64,000 nucleotides of DNA from Cecembia calidifontis (GTDB taxonomy: Bacteria; Bacteroidota; Bacteroidia; Cytophagales; Cyclobacteriaceae): assembly GCF_004216715.1 (NCBI RefSeq), contig NZ_SGXG01000001.1, positions 806,001 to 870,000 on the forward strand, written 5' to 3'. Every line of letters starts with the position of its first letter. Positions within the stretch are counted from its first letter, which is position 1. Made by a program: the position numbers and the translations under genes. This document shows, piece by piece, positions 8,677 to 18,027 of the stretch. The notes under the pieces are model-generated. The model made no database searches, had not been told where the DNA came from, and saw only the letters and a program-made list of their open reading frames with translations.

Positions 8677-10036
8677 TCTCTCTATTATAAATCAATTCGT
8701 GGAAGGTACCTACACAGATTTTTAGGTCCAGCCAAATTGACCAATTTTTGATATAAAAATAATCGAGTTTGAAGCGGGAGCGGATCTGAAAAGGGTGCTC
8801 AATTTCCCCTCGGAACCCCCTAACCTGAGCAAGGCCTGTAATCCCTGGCTTAATCTGATGTCTTGAATTGTATTTTTCTATCTGGGATTTGAAAACCTTG
8901 TTCATGGGTACGGTATGCGGTCTTGGGCCTACGATGGACATGTCACCCATCAGCACATTGAGAAATTGTGGCATTTCATCCAGGGAAGTCCTTCTGAGAA
9001 AAGCCCCGATGCGGGTGACTCTTGGGTCATTTTTTGTGGCTTGAACCTGGTCAGCATAATCATTGGGGGTCATGGACCGAAACTTGAGGCATTTGAACAC
9101 CCTGTTGTTTACCCCGTTTCTTTCCTGAATAAAAAATATTGGGCCTTTGGACTCCAGCTTGATCAGCAGTCCCACCAAAGGAATCATCCAACTCAAAATA
9201 AACACCGTTACCAAAAAAGAAAAAATCAGATCAAATGACCTTTTTAGAACCCTATTGGCGACATTGTCCAATGGTATCTCATTCACATTGATCACAAAAA
9301 GATCCCCATACCTAGAGAATGAAAGGTTTTTCTCCAATTGAAGGGCATCTCCAGGAAGAACCTTTATTTTGATATAATGCTCATCCGCTAAATCGATCAG
9401 TTTTTTGACTGCCTCAGAATTGGTGAGTTCATTGAGGTAAATGATATCAATCTTTTTGGAAACAGCATCCTCAAAAAAACTTCTCATGGAAGCTTTATTG
9501 TGCATGATTTCAGAATTGAAATCATATTGGCCCATATAACGGATCCCAAAATCCCTCCTTCTCTCCAATACCCGGGCCAATTGGTCTCCTATTTCACTTT
9601 TCCCCAAAATGATTGCATTCCTAAAATTATAGCCCTTGGACCTGTATTTCTTCAAGACCAAAAAAGTACCGATCCTGTAAATGGAAACCCAGACAAACAA
9701 GGACAAGGACATCACCCCAAAATAAGCGGTACGGTTGGCTTCCATTAACACCGGAACCCAAAGAATGGCCACTATGACCAAAAACCAAACCAAAGAACCG
9801 AGTAATTTAACGAAAAGATTGTCATATCGGGAGGTCCTTTCCCAACGGTAATCTTTTCTTAAGATGGTGATAACCATCCACACCAAGATAAACACCAAAA
9901 AATAAGAAGGATCAGGACCATTGTATTGCCAGGAATTCCCCATCAGGAAAGAGGTCGAGATAATGGAGAGACTCATGACTGAAATATCTCCTATTACGAA
10001 CAACCAAGGAAAAACCCTATCAAAGCGCTTTTTCAT
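8666..10036 (-). CDS. Polyprenyl-phosphate sugar-1-phosphate transferase (WcaJ/WbaP-like)
   Basis: 456 residues: four or five N-terminal membrane segments, a CoA-binding-like Rossmann domain (about 120-250, with NAIILGKSEIGDQ), a further membrane helix after KRSFDLIFSF, and the C-terminal bacterial sugar transferase domain. The catalytic domain shows all the usual blocks: CLKFRSM, RRTSLDEMPQFLNVLMGD, SIVGPRPH and KPGITGLAQVRG. The enzyme transfers a hexose-1-phosphate from an NDP-sugar to undecaprenyl phosphate, the first committed step of repeat-unit synthesis at the inner membrane. It is the likely initiating enzyme for the glycosyltransferases at 1-6 kb, although it is on the opposite strand. 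Confidence 0.93.
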   Translation of the reverse strand: MKKRFDRVFPWLFVIGDISVMSLSIISTSFLMGNSWQYNGPDPSYFLVFILVWMVITILRKDYRWERTSRYDNLFVKLLGSLVWFLVIVAILWVPVLMEANRTAYFGVMSLSLFVWVSIYRIGTFLVLKKYRSKGYNFRNAIILGKSEIGDQLARVLERRRDFGIRYMGQYDFNSEIMHNKASMRSFFEDAVSKKIDIIYLNELTNSEAVKKLIDLADEHYIKIKVLPGDALQLEKNLSFSRYGDLFVINVNEIPLDNVANRVLKRSFDLIFSFLVTVFILSWMIPLVGLLIKLESKGPIFFIQERNGVNNRVFKCLKFRSMTPNDYADQVQATKNDPRVTRIGAFLRRTSLDEMPQFLNVLMGDMSIVGPRPHTVPMNKVFKSQIEKYNSRHQIKPGITGLAQVRGFRGEIEHPFQIRSRFKLDYFYIKNWSIWLDLKICVGTFHELIYNRENVY

Positions 10037-10171
10037 GAAAAATATAGCCTAAAATACCAGAGCTTATACGTTACTGCAGGCAACAAAGATGAATTTTTTC
10101 CAAATTGATTGAAAATTCATACTTTTACGGACCAACTTGGGCAAAAATAGCAAAGAATCCTTTTTCCCCGT

Positions 10172-10179
10172 TAAATTTG
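10172..10179 (+). promoter_or_regulatory. Bacteroidota -7 promoter element
   Basis: TAAATTTG fits the TAnnTTTG consensus and lies 58 bases upstream of the methyltransferase ATG at 10238. The region is a divergent intergenic stretch shared with the sugar transferase gene. Confidence 0.45.
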
Positions 10180-10237
10180 TTGGATAAATTTTAAATTCTT
10201 CTGATCATCAGTGCTTGCCGCATTCTTCCGTTCTATT

Positions 10238-10909
10238 ATGAGTAACTTTAAGGCCATTTTGGCCCCTTCCGACAATCCGGACTCCTTTGGCTTTGCCATG
10301 AGAGAAAAAAGATTCCAGATTTTTGAGCAACTTATCAACCGCAACTTTGACAAAGATCAGGTTATCCGTGTGCTGGATGTAGGAGGAACCGCTTATTTCT
10401 GGAAAGACAAGGAGCTTATAAAAAACGGAAGACTTAAAATCACCCTACTCAACTTGGAAAAAGAAAACGGTGTCCCTGAGGGAATGGAAAGTATGGCCGG
10501 AGATGCGACAGACCTCAGTATGTTTGAAGACGGACATTTTGACCTGGTTTTTTCCAATTCAGTAATCGAACACCTCTATACCTGGGAAAATCAGCAAAAA
10601 ATGGCCAAAGAATGTGTTCGTGTTTCCAAAAAATACTTTATTCAGACTCCTAACAAACATTTTTTCATTGAGGCCCATTATGCCATACCTTTTATCCAAT
10701 ATGCCTCTAAAAAATTAACCTACAACGTACTTACTAAGACCAAATTGAGCCGGATGAGGAGATGGAAACCGCAGGATGCCCAACAGTACTTGGACGAAAT
10801 CCGGCTGATCAACAAAAAAGAAATGAAGAAACTCTTTCCTGGAGCCAAAATTTACAAAGAAAAGATGCTGGGTATGACCAAGTCATTTACGGCGCATAAT
10901 ATGGACTGA
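10238..10909 (+). CDS. Class I SAM-dependent methyltransferase
   Basis: 223 residues from the ATG at 10238; a GTG at 10211 is a less likely start. Motif I is degenerate (VLDVGGTAYFW), and it is followed by DLSMFEDGHFDLVFSNSVIEH, the usual motif IV region of Methyltransf_11-type enzymes. The C-terminus has no extra domain. It is divergent from the polyprenyl sugar transferase and shares its promoter region, which suggests a role in the same polysaccharide pathway, but the substrate is not visible. Confidence 0.83.
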   Translation: MSNFKAILAPSDNPDSFGFAMREKRFQIFEQLINRNFDKDQVIRVLDVGGTAYFWKDKELIKNGRLKITLLNLEKENGVPEGMESMAGDATDLSMFEDGHFDLVFSNSVIEHLYTWENQQKMAKECVRVSKKYFIQTPNKHFFIEAHYAIPFIQYASKKLTYNVLTKTKLSRMRRWKPQDAQQYLDEIRLINKKEMKKLFPGAKIYKEKMLGMTKSFTAHNMD

Positions 10910-11025
10910 GGGACTTAGGGACGGAGAGACTGGGGGACTCAGGGACGGAGAAACGGAGAGACGGAGGGAAAAAGGGATAAGGGATTGGGGGTTAAAGGAT
11001 TAAAGATTAAGGGTTAAATGGTTAT
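10907..11025 (+). repeat. Purine-rich degenerate short-unit repeat
   Basis: An almost pure GA tract on the + strand made of imperfect repeats of GGGACGGAGA-like and GGGATTAAGG-like units. It starts immediately after the methyltransferase stop. The rest of 11026-11379 shows no convincing gene and no clear promoter. Confidence 0.7.
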
Positions 11026-11379
11026 TTTTCCTGAATCAAATGCAGGTCAAAATTTCAAAATGTTGGATTAAATTTCATGACCGAACGAAGGGCAAATCCA
11101 ATGATCCTGAAAGATTTAGTCGCTACGGAAAAGACGATTTCTCCCGTCCTTGTACATTTTTTCCTTTCCAAATAATTCTTTTTCGGCATCATTTATGATT
11201 AGGTATCTTTCGCCGCTTTTATTTGCAGGATCTGGTTCTGGAAAAATAAATTTACTTAACGAAAAAAGCAGAACTTGTAAATAGACTATTGAAGGACTTG
11301 GCAATTGGAGAAATTTGGGATTTCTGAAAGGAAATTCCAAGACCCTGTCGCCAAACTGTGTGGGAGAAAAAACCTGGAA

Positions 11380-13428
11380 ATGAATAGACCGAAAAAGGAA
11401 ATAAAACTGCTGACTATAGTGCTTTTTGTTTTTTACTTGTTGGCAGGAATTCCACTTGTTGGCATGGAAGATGATTTTTGGGCTTCAAGGGAATTCAATC
11501 CAAAAAACTTCACGGTAAGCACCTGGAACAATACCAACGGTATTCCGCATAATACCATTTATGCACTGGAAAAAGACCAAATGGGATATACCTGGTTGGC
11601 TACAGAGGAAGGGCTGACAAGGTTTGACGGATCTTCAACTGTTATTTTTGAGCCTACCAACTCCCCTGAACTCATTGAAACCTCCTATTATAATTTTTTC
11701 CCGGTTCCAGGTAAAGGAATTTGGGCCACTGGGGATTTCAGCTTGGTTTTGCTCAACAAAACCATCAAAAAGGTCATCAATTGTCATAGCATTACAGCAT
11801 CTTCTTGGCTTACTTCTGTGTCAGAAGACCGCAATGGGGATGTTTGGATCGGAACCAAGGAGGGAAAAATTTTCCGGTATCATGATGGTTCATTTTCTCC
11901 CCTTTCCTTGTGGAAAAATTTGGGAAAAGATCCTATTAGCAGCTTATTGGCAATCAACGATTTATTATTGATCGGAACAGATTCAGGGCTTTTTATTTAC
12001 GATAAAAACAAGGAGAATTTGGAGAGGCTTCCGCAAAGCCCCAATAATGTTAAAAACATATTTCAATCAGGCAAGGATATTTTATTTGGAGCAATAGGGA
12101 GCGGTTTGTGGAAAATGGAGTCCGATCGAACAGTTACCTTGGTTACTAAGGAAAAAGAATTGGCAGGAATTGATTATAGAAGCCTCAGGTCTGATAAGGA
12201 AGAAAGAATTTGGGCCGGTACAGAAAAGGGCGAAATACTGTTGATCGAAGACGGACATGTCAAACACCTCAATTTTCCTGAACTTGCCGAAAACCCGATC
12301 CGAAAACTGTTCATAGATGGAAATCACTTTTTTGTTGGAACACAAAGCAAGGGCTTAATGGTATTCAAAGAGTCTCTTATCCAAAAATTTGAACACCCCC
12401 TGCTATCCAATAAAAATATCCGGCCTATCTTCCAAGCCAATGACGAAAGTGTGTGGATAGGCACAAGAAGCAGCGGAGTTTTTAGGATCTCTGAAGGAAA
12501 AACCACGGTCTTTGATGCTTCCAAGGGAATGGTTCATGAAGGCATTCTTTCCCTATATGGGGATGAAACAAATATGTATGTAGGAACGAGGGAAGGGCTA
12601 TACAGGATAGGCCTAAAAAGCAATACCATCACCGAAGATTATCACCTCAGCCAAGCTTTTCCCAGATATCAAATCAATACGATTACCAGGGACAATACGG
12701 GAAAAATTTGGTTTTCTGCTGCCCATGGAGGGGTTTATTACCTTGACAAAAGCAATCAGATCCAGGCAATAAATCTACCGGATGATTTAAAGAAAGTAAA
12801 CTTTATCAGTTCGTACCTGCTGAAAAACGGTGATTTGGTTTTTGGTTCTGAAAGTTATGGGCATATCATTATCAGGAACGGAATAGTGGTACAGCGCAAA
12901 GCGCTAAATCTTGTTCCTGGTGAAAATATCATATACACTTTCTACGAAGACAGCGAGGGAGATCTTTGGCTGGGCACGCAGGGTGGTTTGATGTTGGAAA
13001 AAAATGGAAAGATCTCCTTAATCAGGAAAGAACATGGCCTTATTGCAAATGGAATATATTCTATCACCAAGGACAATTTGGGTCAACTCTGGATCAGCAG
13101 TAATTTTGGCATACAGAAATTCCCCGAAAGTGAACTGAGCCGCTTCAAAAACCAGGGAGAAGAGGATTTCTTTTTGGCTTCAGAAACCTTCAATGACAAA
13201 CACGGAATGAGCAACCTGGAGACCAATAGTAGGGTATCTCCAGCCTCATTTATAATGAGCAATGGACAGATCTGGATACCAACCATTGAAGGAATCAGCA
13301 TCATCCAACCCGAATCCCCTGACTTCGACACTGGGACACCCAAAATCAAAAACCGAACATTTTTGCGAGTTTTTGTTGACTTTCGTTCAAAAATAGGGTC
13401 TTTCTCAGCTTTTTACCTGAAGATTTGA
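11380..13428 (+). pseudogene. Propeller sensor protein, 5' part (IS-interrupted)
   Basis: This is the N-terminal part of a two-component-type sensor. After a membrane/signal segment (KLLTIVLFVFYLLAGIPLVG) come many Reg_prop-type blades with recurrent W(I/L)GT and GxxWxGT patterns (YTWLATEEGLTRFDG, DVWIGTKEGKIFR, ESVWIGTRSSGVFR), forming a periplasmic beta-propeller. Host coding sequence stops at 13317, where an IS1634-type element begins; translation then runs 111 bases into the IS and ends at 13428. Joining 11380-13317 to 15291-16028 restores one 891-codon frame. The TTG at 11305 is a weaker start. As it stands the product would be secreted or anchored but lack its membrane and signalling parts. 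Confidence 0.9.
12999..13317 (+). repeat. 319-bp direct repeat, left copy (IS target duplication)
   Basis: Bases 12999-13317 are repeated at 14972-15290, with no difference found by reading the two copies. The repeat starts in an A-run before TGGAAAGATCTCC and ends at ACCCGAATCC. The copies abut the two ends of the IS1634-type element exactly, so they are best explained as a very long target duplication created by insertion. Confidence 0.93.
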
Positions 13429-14971
13429 GCTGTATTTCAACAGTGTAAATCCCTTTTGCTATTTCTATGGCTTTCTGAGGAGAAAGTTTTGGTCCTTTTT
13501 CCAATTACTGCCTTTCCAGTTCCTTAAACACTTTGTAAGCGACGAATGCGATGCTTATATGTGCTTCGATCCTGCGTTGTTTATAATGGAAAACAGGCCT
13601 GACTTTGATTTCATTTTTGGTTATCCTGAAGGCCTTTTCTATTTTCCAAAGGTTGTTGTAATTCTCAATGACCTCGTCTTTGTCAAGGTTTGTGTTGGTA
13701 ATATACCCTTTGAGACCGTCCCATTTCCCATCCTGTTCAAACTTTTCAATATCAAGGGCAATCTTTACCTCCCCTTCCATTTTAAGATACTTGTTATAGC
13801 CCCTGTTGTTGATGTGGCTTTTGTTGAGCTTTCCTGATTTTAACTGTTTCTCGAGCTTTTTAAGACCTTTCTCCCTGTTGATCCTGTCTTTTTTGGCTCT
13901 TCTGTCTGAATAACTGACAACCATTCTGAGCCCGTCCTCCCAATCCAGCAGCCTGCTCTCGCCGTTTTCAAGTTCAAAAGCCAATATCCTCTCTTTACTT
14001 TTATCAGGGGAAGCTTTCAGCCTTGCTCCCAGAATAAACTCGTAACCGTTGTCCCGTAACTCTTTTACATTGCTTTTTGACAGTAAACCTGAATCGGCAA
14101 CAACAATCGGAGCAGGTAAGCTATACTTCTTTCTAAAAGCTTCTATCACAGGGATCATCGTATGCCCTTCAAACTTGTTTCCCTCAAAAATCTCATAAGC
14201 CAGAGGATATCCCTCTAGTCCAACCAGCAGACCCAAAACAATCTGTGGATTTTGATGCTTTCCCTCCTTGGAAAAACCACTCTTTCTAAGATCATCTTCA
14301 TGATCCACTTCAAAATAAAGCGTAGTAACATCATAGAAAACGATATTGATACTCCCTCCGAGTATTCTCTTGGTATGTTCAAAGCTGATCAGCTGGACCG
14401 TTTCCTTATAGTTGTTGTAAAGCTTGTCCATGTACCTGTAAAGGTCCTGAACCTGGAATTCGAGGCCGTGGTAGGTGAGCAGGTAATCACAGGTTTTAAG
14501 CTTGCTGGCAGGAAAACAGATCCTGGAATATACCAGCCACCTGAAGATATCATCTTGGATTGCGCTGAACCCAATATCATTGAAAATCCTGTCCAAAAGC
14601 AGCTCGGTACCTGAAACAGTGATGTTTTCAACACTTTCCAGAACAGAATCGGCAATCCGTTCTTCATCACTGAAGGGGATTTCAAGTGCTCCTTTATGGT
14701 TTTTTATCCATTCCTCCCCAAGAATAAAAAGTCTTTCAACCTCAGATCGATCAGAACTGCTTCCGATCGTTTTTACAACCTTGCTTTTACCTTTGATCTT
14801 CTCAATTACCTGAACACTGATCTTGCCACTTTTATTGGGTTTTCTCCGAACAAACATGCCTAAAAGTACAAAAAACCACCCCGGGACACCCAAATTGAGA
14901 ATCTGAAAATTATAATGATCTATATTTCAATACTTTATGTAAAAATGGGACTGACGACTGTCGAAGTCAGG
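13318..14971 (-). mobile_element. IS1634-family insertion sequence, 1654 bp
   Basis: The left end begins CCTGACTTCGACA and the right end finishes with its exact reverse complement, TGTCGAAGTCAGG. It holds a single transposase gene on the minus strand. It is flanked by 319-bp direct copies of host coding sequence. Long and variable target duplications are a described property of IS1634 from Mycoplasma mycoides, so the structure agrees with the transposase family. A subterminal GGGACACCCAAA occurs near both ends (about 13336 and 14882) in the same orientation and may be a transposase binding site. Confidence 0.93.
13505..14857 (-). CDS. IS1634-family transposase
   Basis: 450 residues from the ATG at 14857 (MFVRRKPNKSGKISVQVIEK); a longer start to 14893 is less likely. 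The start MFVRRKPNKSGK, the block FYDVTTLYFEVDHEDDLRK (first acidic residue), IVVADSGLLSKSNVKELRD (second acidic residue) and the C-terminal NNLWKIEKAFRITKNEI with the catalytic glutamate and Y/R/K-type signature are typical of IS1634-type DDE transposases. The frame is intact. It lies antisense to the interrupted sensor gene. Confidence 0.92.
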   Translation of the reverse strand: MFVRRKPNKSGKISVQVIEKIKGKSKVVKTIGSSSDRSEVERLFILGEEWIKNHKGALEIPFSDEERIADSVLESVENITVSGTELLLDRIFNDIGFSAIQDDIFRWLVYSRICFPASKLKTCDYLLTYHGLEFQVQDLYRYMDKLYNNYKETVQLISFEHTKRILGGSINIVFYDVTTLYFEVDHEDDLRKSGFSKEGKHQNPQIVLGLLVGLEGYPLAYEIFEGNKFEGHTMIPVIEAFRKKYSLPAPIVVADSGLLSKSNVKELRDNGYEFILGARLKASPDKSKERILAFELENGESRLLDWEDGLRMVVSYSDRRAKKDRINREKGLKKLEKQLKSGKLNKSHINNRGYNKYLKMEGEVKIALDIEKFEQDGKWDGLKGYITNTNLDKDEVIENYNNLWKIEKAFRITKNEIKVRPVFHYKQRRIEAHISIAFVAYKVFKELERQ

Positions 14972-15290
14972 AAAAAATGGAAAGATCTCCTTAATCAGGA
15001 AAGAACATGGCCTTATTGCAAATGGAATATATTCTATCACCAAGGACAATTTGGGTCAACTCTGGATCAGCAGTAATTTTGGCATACAGAAATTCCCCGA
15101 AAGTGAACTGAGCCGCTTCAAAAACCAGGGAGAAGAGGATTTCTTTTTGGCTTCAGAAACCTTCAATGACAAACACGGAATGAGCAACCTGGAGACCAAT
15201 AGTAGGGTATCTCCAGCCTCATTTATAATGAGCAATGGACAGATCTGGATACCAACCATTGAAGGAATCAGCATCATCCAACCCGAATCC
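14972..15290 (+). repeat. 319-bp direct repeat, right copy (IS target duplication)
   Basis: Second copy of 12999-13317, beginning directly after the right inverted repeat. Because 319 is not a multiple of three the two copies lie in different frames of the window, but each continues correctly into its own half of the host gene. Confidence 0.93.
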
Positions 15291-16028
15291 TTCAGGGAAA
15301 GGAAAACCTATTCTTTGTTTTTCTGGGACCAACTAAAATTTGGAAATACATTTTCCAACATAGAAAACGGATTAAAAATTGATGCCGGAACGAGGAATTT
15401 TTCTATCACCTTCTCTATTATTGATTATGAAGACGAAAACCAGAGTTCCTATTTTTACAGGATAAAGGAAGTGTCTGAAGACTGGACTTATCTCGGAAAA
15501 AGGAAAGAAATTTTCTTCAATCTTTTACCTCCAAAAACCTACACTTTGGAAGTCAAAAAACTGGATAGAGGAAAAATAGCAGACATTTACAGCCTAGAAT
15601 TCCGTGTCCTTCCATTCTTTTACCAAACCCTGCTTTTTAAGATATTATGTTGCCTGACAATTATTCTATTGGCGATATTCTTCATCAGCTATTCCCTAAA
15701 GGTGAAACTTGGGAAACAGCTCGCATACAAGGTGCAGCAAAGGACCAAGGAAATCGAAGAAGCTAACCATAAACTCGAAAGAGCCGTCAAACGCATCGAA
15801 AGGCAAAACAAGAGACTTAGGGATACCATTTGGCATCAGTCCCATACCATCAGAGGACCATTGACCAGGGCAATGGCAGTCATCAATTACCTGAAAGAAA
15901 TTGAGGAGCATGAAGAAGAATTGAGCAAAGAAGAGCTTTTGGCTGAAGTGGAAAAATCCTTACAGGAACTGGATCAGAACATCCGGCACATCAATGGACT
16001 TCTGCAGGAACAGAACAAAGAACACTGA
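15051..16028 (+). pseudogene. Propeller sensor protein, 3' part (Y_Y_Y, TM, coiled coil, His-containing helix pair)
   Basis: C-terminal half of the IS-split sensor. After the last propeller blade (partly in the duplicated 319 bp) it has a Y_Y_Y-type beta-sandwich (to about 15620; YFYRIKEVSEDWTYLGKRKE), one membrane helix (LLFKILCCLTIILLAIFFIS), a long coiled coil and a HisKA-like helical hairpin with WHQSHTIRGPLTRAM, where the histidine occupies the phospho-acceptor position. The gene then stops: no HATPase (N, G1, G2 boxes) follows. Even the uninterrupted gene therefore appears to encode a sensor without its own kinase domain. Translation of this part alone would need an internal start, for example the TTG at 15051. 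Confidence 0.85.
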
Positions 16029-16085
16029 TGCATTTTGTCTAAATTTATGGTATAGATTTTGACAATATTTATTCAAAAAAGAAGT

Positions 16086-16448
16086 ATGGAAAAAGGACGT
16101 TTACATGGAATCTTGGCCGGAGCCTTGGGCTTTTGGATGGTCATCCTTTCCATTACGTTTCCTTTATTTCCTAAGGATTATAATGACAATCTGACAGCGT
16201 CCACTTCCCAAAGTGACGAACTGGCTCCAAGGGAATTTAGTTCGCATTTTTTGCTCTCATGGGATGGATTGGAAAAACCTAACTTTCCGACCAAAGCCTA
16301 TTGGACAGCTGTTGCCTTTCTTTCGGGAGCTTGGTATGCTATCCATGCCCTGACCGAATCCTTGAATACCTGCCACAGGAACCAGCAATGGATAGAGTTG
16401 GCATTTGGTGTCAGGGAAATGAAATTCCCCACGCATTTTTTCTGGTAA
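16086..16448 (+). CDS. Hypothetical membrane-associated protein
   Basis: 120 residues from the ATG at 16086. One hydrophobic segment at residues 8-27 (ILAGALGFWMVILSITFPLF) is followed by a polar region and a second weakly hydrophobic patch near AYWTAVAFLSGAWYAIHAL. I do not recognise the family. It lies 57 bases after the sensor gene on the same strand and could be cotranscribed with it. The tail FPTHFFW ends just before a repeat region. Confidence 0.5.
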   Translation: MEKGRLHGILAGALGFWMVILSITFPLFPKDYNDNLTASTSQSDELAPREFSSHFLLSWDGLEKPNFPTKAYWTAVAFLSGAWYAIHALTESLNTCHRNQQWIELAFGVREMKFPTHFFW

Positions 16449-16520
16449 GCCGCACCCCTGCCCTTCAGCAATCTTCATTATCATAGATTCCTTTGGGACT
16501 TTAGGGGGAATTGGTCAGTA

Positions 16521-16565
16521 GTTTCACGCTGCGGACGCAGCGCATTCGCAACGATCCCCGCGAGA
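16521..16565 (+). repeat. Dispersed palindromic repeat, family 2
   Basis: Contains the inverted repeat CGCTGCG-GA-CGCAGCG and reads GTTTCACGCTGCGGACGCAG. A related sequence in the opposite orientation is at 24281-24326. Such GC-rich intergenic repeats stand out against the AT-rich spacers. Confidence 0.55.
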
Positions 16566-16712
16566 AGTAATTAATTTCTTTTGACAAAAATCCCAAGACC
16601 GGAAATCCTAACCAAGATTGCTGCCCTTCATCCTGCCCGGAGAGGGAAAATTAAGCTTACCTATAACATTCAACCAGGACCCATGATTTGGATCCTACAA
16701 CCCTGTAATGAC

Positions 16713-17213
16713 ATGTTCGATATAGATATCACTACATTGGCCGTTTCGGCCGTATTAACCATTGCATTTATCGCTCCATTCTATTGGAATTACCGAAAAA
16801 TGAGCCAAAAAGAAAAAAAGCTGGATCAGCTGATCCAAAACTTAAAAGCAAGCAAAGGCATAAACCTGAGCGTAAAAGATTATTGGAACAACCAGTATTT
16901 TATCGGCTTGGACCCCACGAAAAAGATCCTCGTTTACTCATCCAATATCCATGACCAAGACCCATTGATCTTGGACTTGAATCAGGTAAAGGGTATAAAA
17001 ATGGAGGAAAAACACCATGAATTCAACAAAAGGAAAATTGTAGATGAACTAAACCTGATCGTTCATCCCATTCACAAAGCAGCATTCCCTATTGAATTCT
17101 ATGATGGGGAAAAGTTCTCTTCATTGGATACAGAACCAGTGCTGATCAAAAAGTGGGAAAAACTGCTCAAGCCTTTGCTGAACAGGGTACCCGAGAAGCA
17201 ATTGAGCGCATAA
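16713..17213 (+). CDS. Hypothetical protein with one N-terminal membrane helix
   Basis: 166 residues from the ATG at 16713 (MFDIDITTLAVSAVLTIAFI); an ATG at 16683 would add ten residues. It has a single membrane anchor at residues 7-28, then a charged stretch (YRKMSQKEKKLDQLIQNL) with coiled-coil character, and a C-terminal soluble domain with PLILDLNQVKGIKMEEK. That layout resembles small Bacteroidota proteins anchored with a cytoplasmic PH-like domain, but I cannot assign a function. A good terminator follows 24 bases after the stop. Confidence 0.6.
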   Translation: MFDIDITTLAVSAVLTIAFIAPFYWNYRKMSQKEKKLDQLIQNLKASKGINLSVKDYWNNQYFIGLDPTKKILVYSSNIHDQDPLILDLNQVKGIKMEEKHHEFNKRKIVDELNLIVHPIHKAAFPIEFYDGEKFSSLDTEPVLIKKWEKLLKPLLNRVPEKQLSA

Positions 17214-17236
17214 ATTGTTATTTTTTTCTCCGACCC

Positions 17237-17279
17237 AGCATCCATTAGACCTCAAAAGGTCTTTTGGGTGCTTTTTTTT
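17237..17279 (+). terminator. Rho-independent terminator
   Basis: Interrupted stem AGCA-CC-AGACC pairing with GGTCT-GG-TGCT around a TCAAAA loop, followed by eight T. It terminates the gene ending at 17213. Confidence 0.8.
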
Positions 17280-17307
17280 GAAATTATGGGCGTTGTTTTG
17301 GCCAACT

Positions 17308-17757
17308 TTACTTTGCTTCTCCTTTAGACAATTTCATAGATTCCCTTCGGGTCATATTTTTGATAAACTCCACTTTCCGGAAACGTAATGCACTCCAATC
17401 TTCATCTATGGCCACCTGTCTTACACCTTCCAGGTTATGGTTACCCATAGCTGACCAGCCCGTATCCCTGTTGAATTCGCAACTGTATTTTTTGGAGGAG
17501 GCTTTTGGGTAGCAGTACCACAGCACTGCATCCCCTTCCAGTTTTGGGTAAATGGCCGCAATGCTGCTCTCTATTTCATGGAGGGTTTTGACAAAAACCA
17601 TGACAAACTGCAGGTTATCAACGCCTTCCAATGATTTAGAAATTTGGGTTTTGGGAGCCATTTGCTCCAACTCACTTTCAAAAGACTCAGGACTATTGAT
17701 TACAAGGATCTGCGAATGGTTTTTGAAGTTCAGTTTTTTAAATAATGGCGTTATCAT
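17308..17757 (-). CDS. DUF3052-like protein
   Basis: 149 residues from the ATG at 17757 (MITPLFKKLNFKNHSQILVI). A TTG-initiated extension to 17793 is unlikely. The pattern of a short hydrophobic strand (QILVINSP), the middle LWYCYPKASSKKY and the C-terminal block RDTGWSAMGNHNLEGVRQVA followed by DEDWSALRFRKVEF resembles DUF3052-type proteins of unknown function. It stands alone, convergent with the upstream + strand genes. No catalytic residues can be proposed. Confidence 0.65.
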   Translation of the reverse strand: MITPLFKKLNFKNHSQILVINSPESFESELEQMAPKTQISKSLEGVDNLQFVMVFVKTLHEIESSIAAIYPKLEGDAVLWYCYPKASSKKYSCEFNRDTGWSAMGNHNLEGVRQVAIDEDWSALRFRKVEFIKNMTRRESMKLSKGEAK

Positions 17758-17971
17758 CTTTTTCCAGTTGACTTGAATTCTATCCCCCTTCAAATGGGCC
17801 TTTTAGGCCATTGATTATCATTAACATTCCTTTTTATCAAGAGCTATTAAAAGGTGGCCGTTCAGGCCTTTGGCATTTTTCATGCATCCGACCCAATTAT
17901 TAATGAACCCCTTACACCCTTAACTTCTTTATGATTTTTTCGCCAGTATTTCTTTGTCCCGTCCCGAATTA

Positions 17972-18024
17972 CTTGCTTCTTATTTCTTGTCTCTTGCCTC
18001 TTGTTTCTTGCTTCTAATCTCTCC
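17972..18024 (+). repeat. Pyrimidine-rich degenerate repeat
   Basis: Repeats of (T)CTTG(C/T)CT(T/C) units such as CTTGCTTCTTATTTCTTGTC and CTTGCCTCTTGTTTCTTGCT. On the minus strand this is a purine-rich tract comparable in kind to 10907-11025. The rest of 17794-18027 shows nothing identifiable. Confidence 0.55.
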
Positions 18025-18027
18025 TTT

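Noticed and set aside
11116..11340. 74-codon minus-strand frame upstream of the propeller sensor gene
   Set aside because: No recognisable features and it covers the likely promoter region of the sensor; cannot be supported as a gene.
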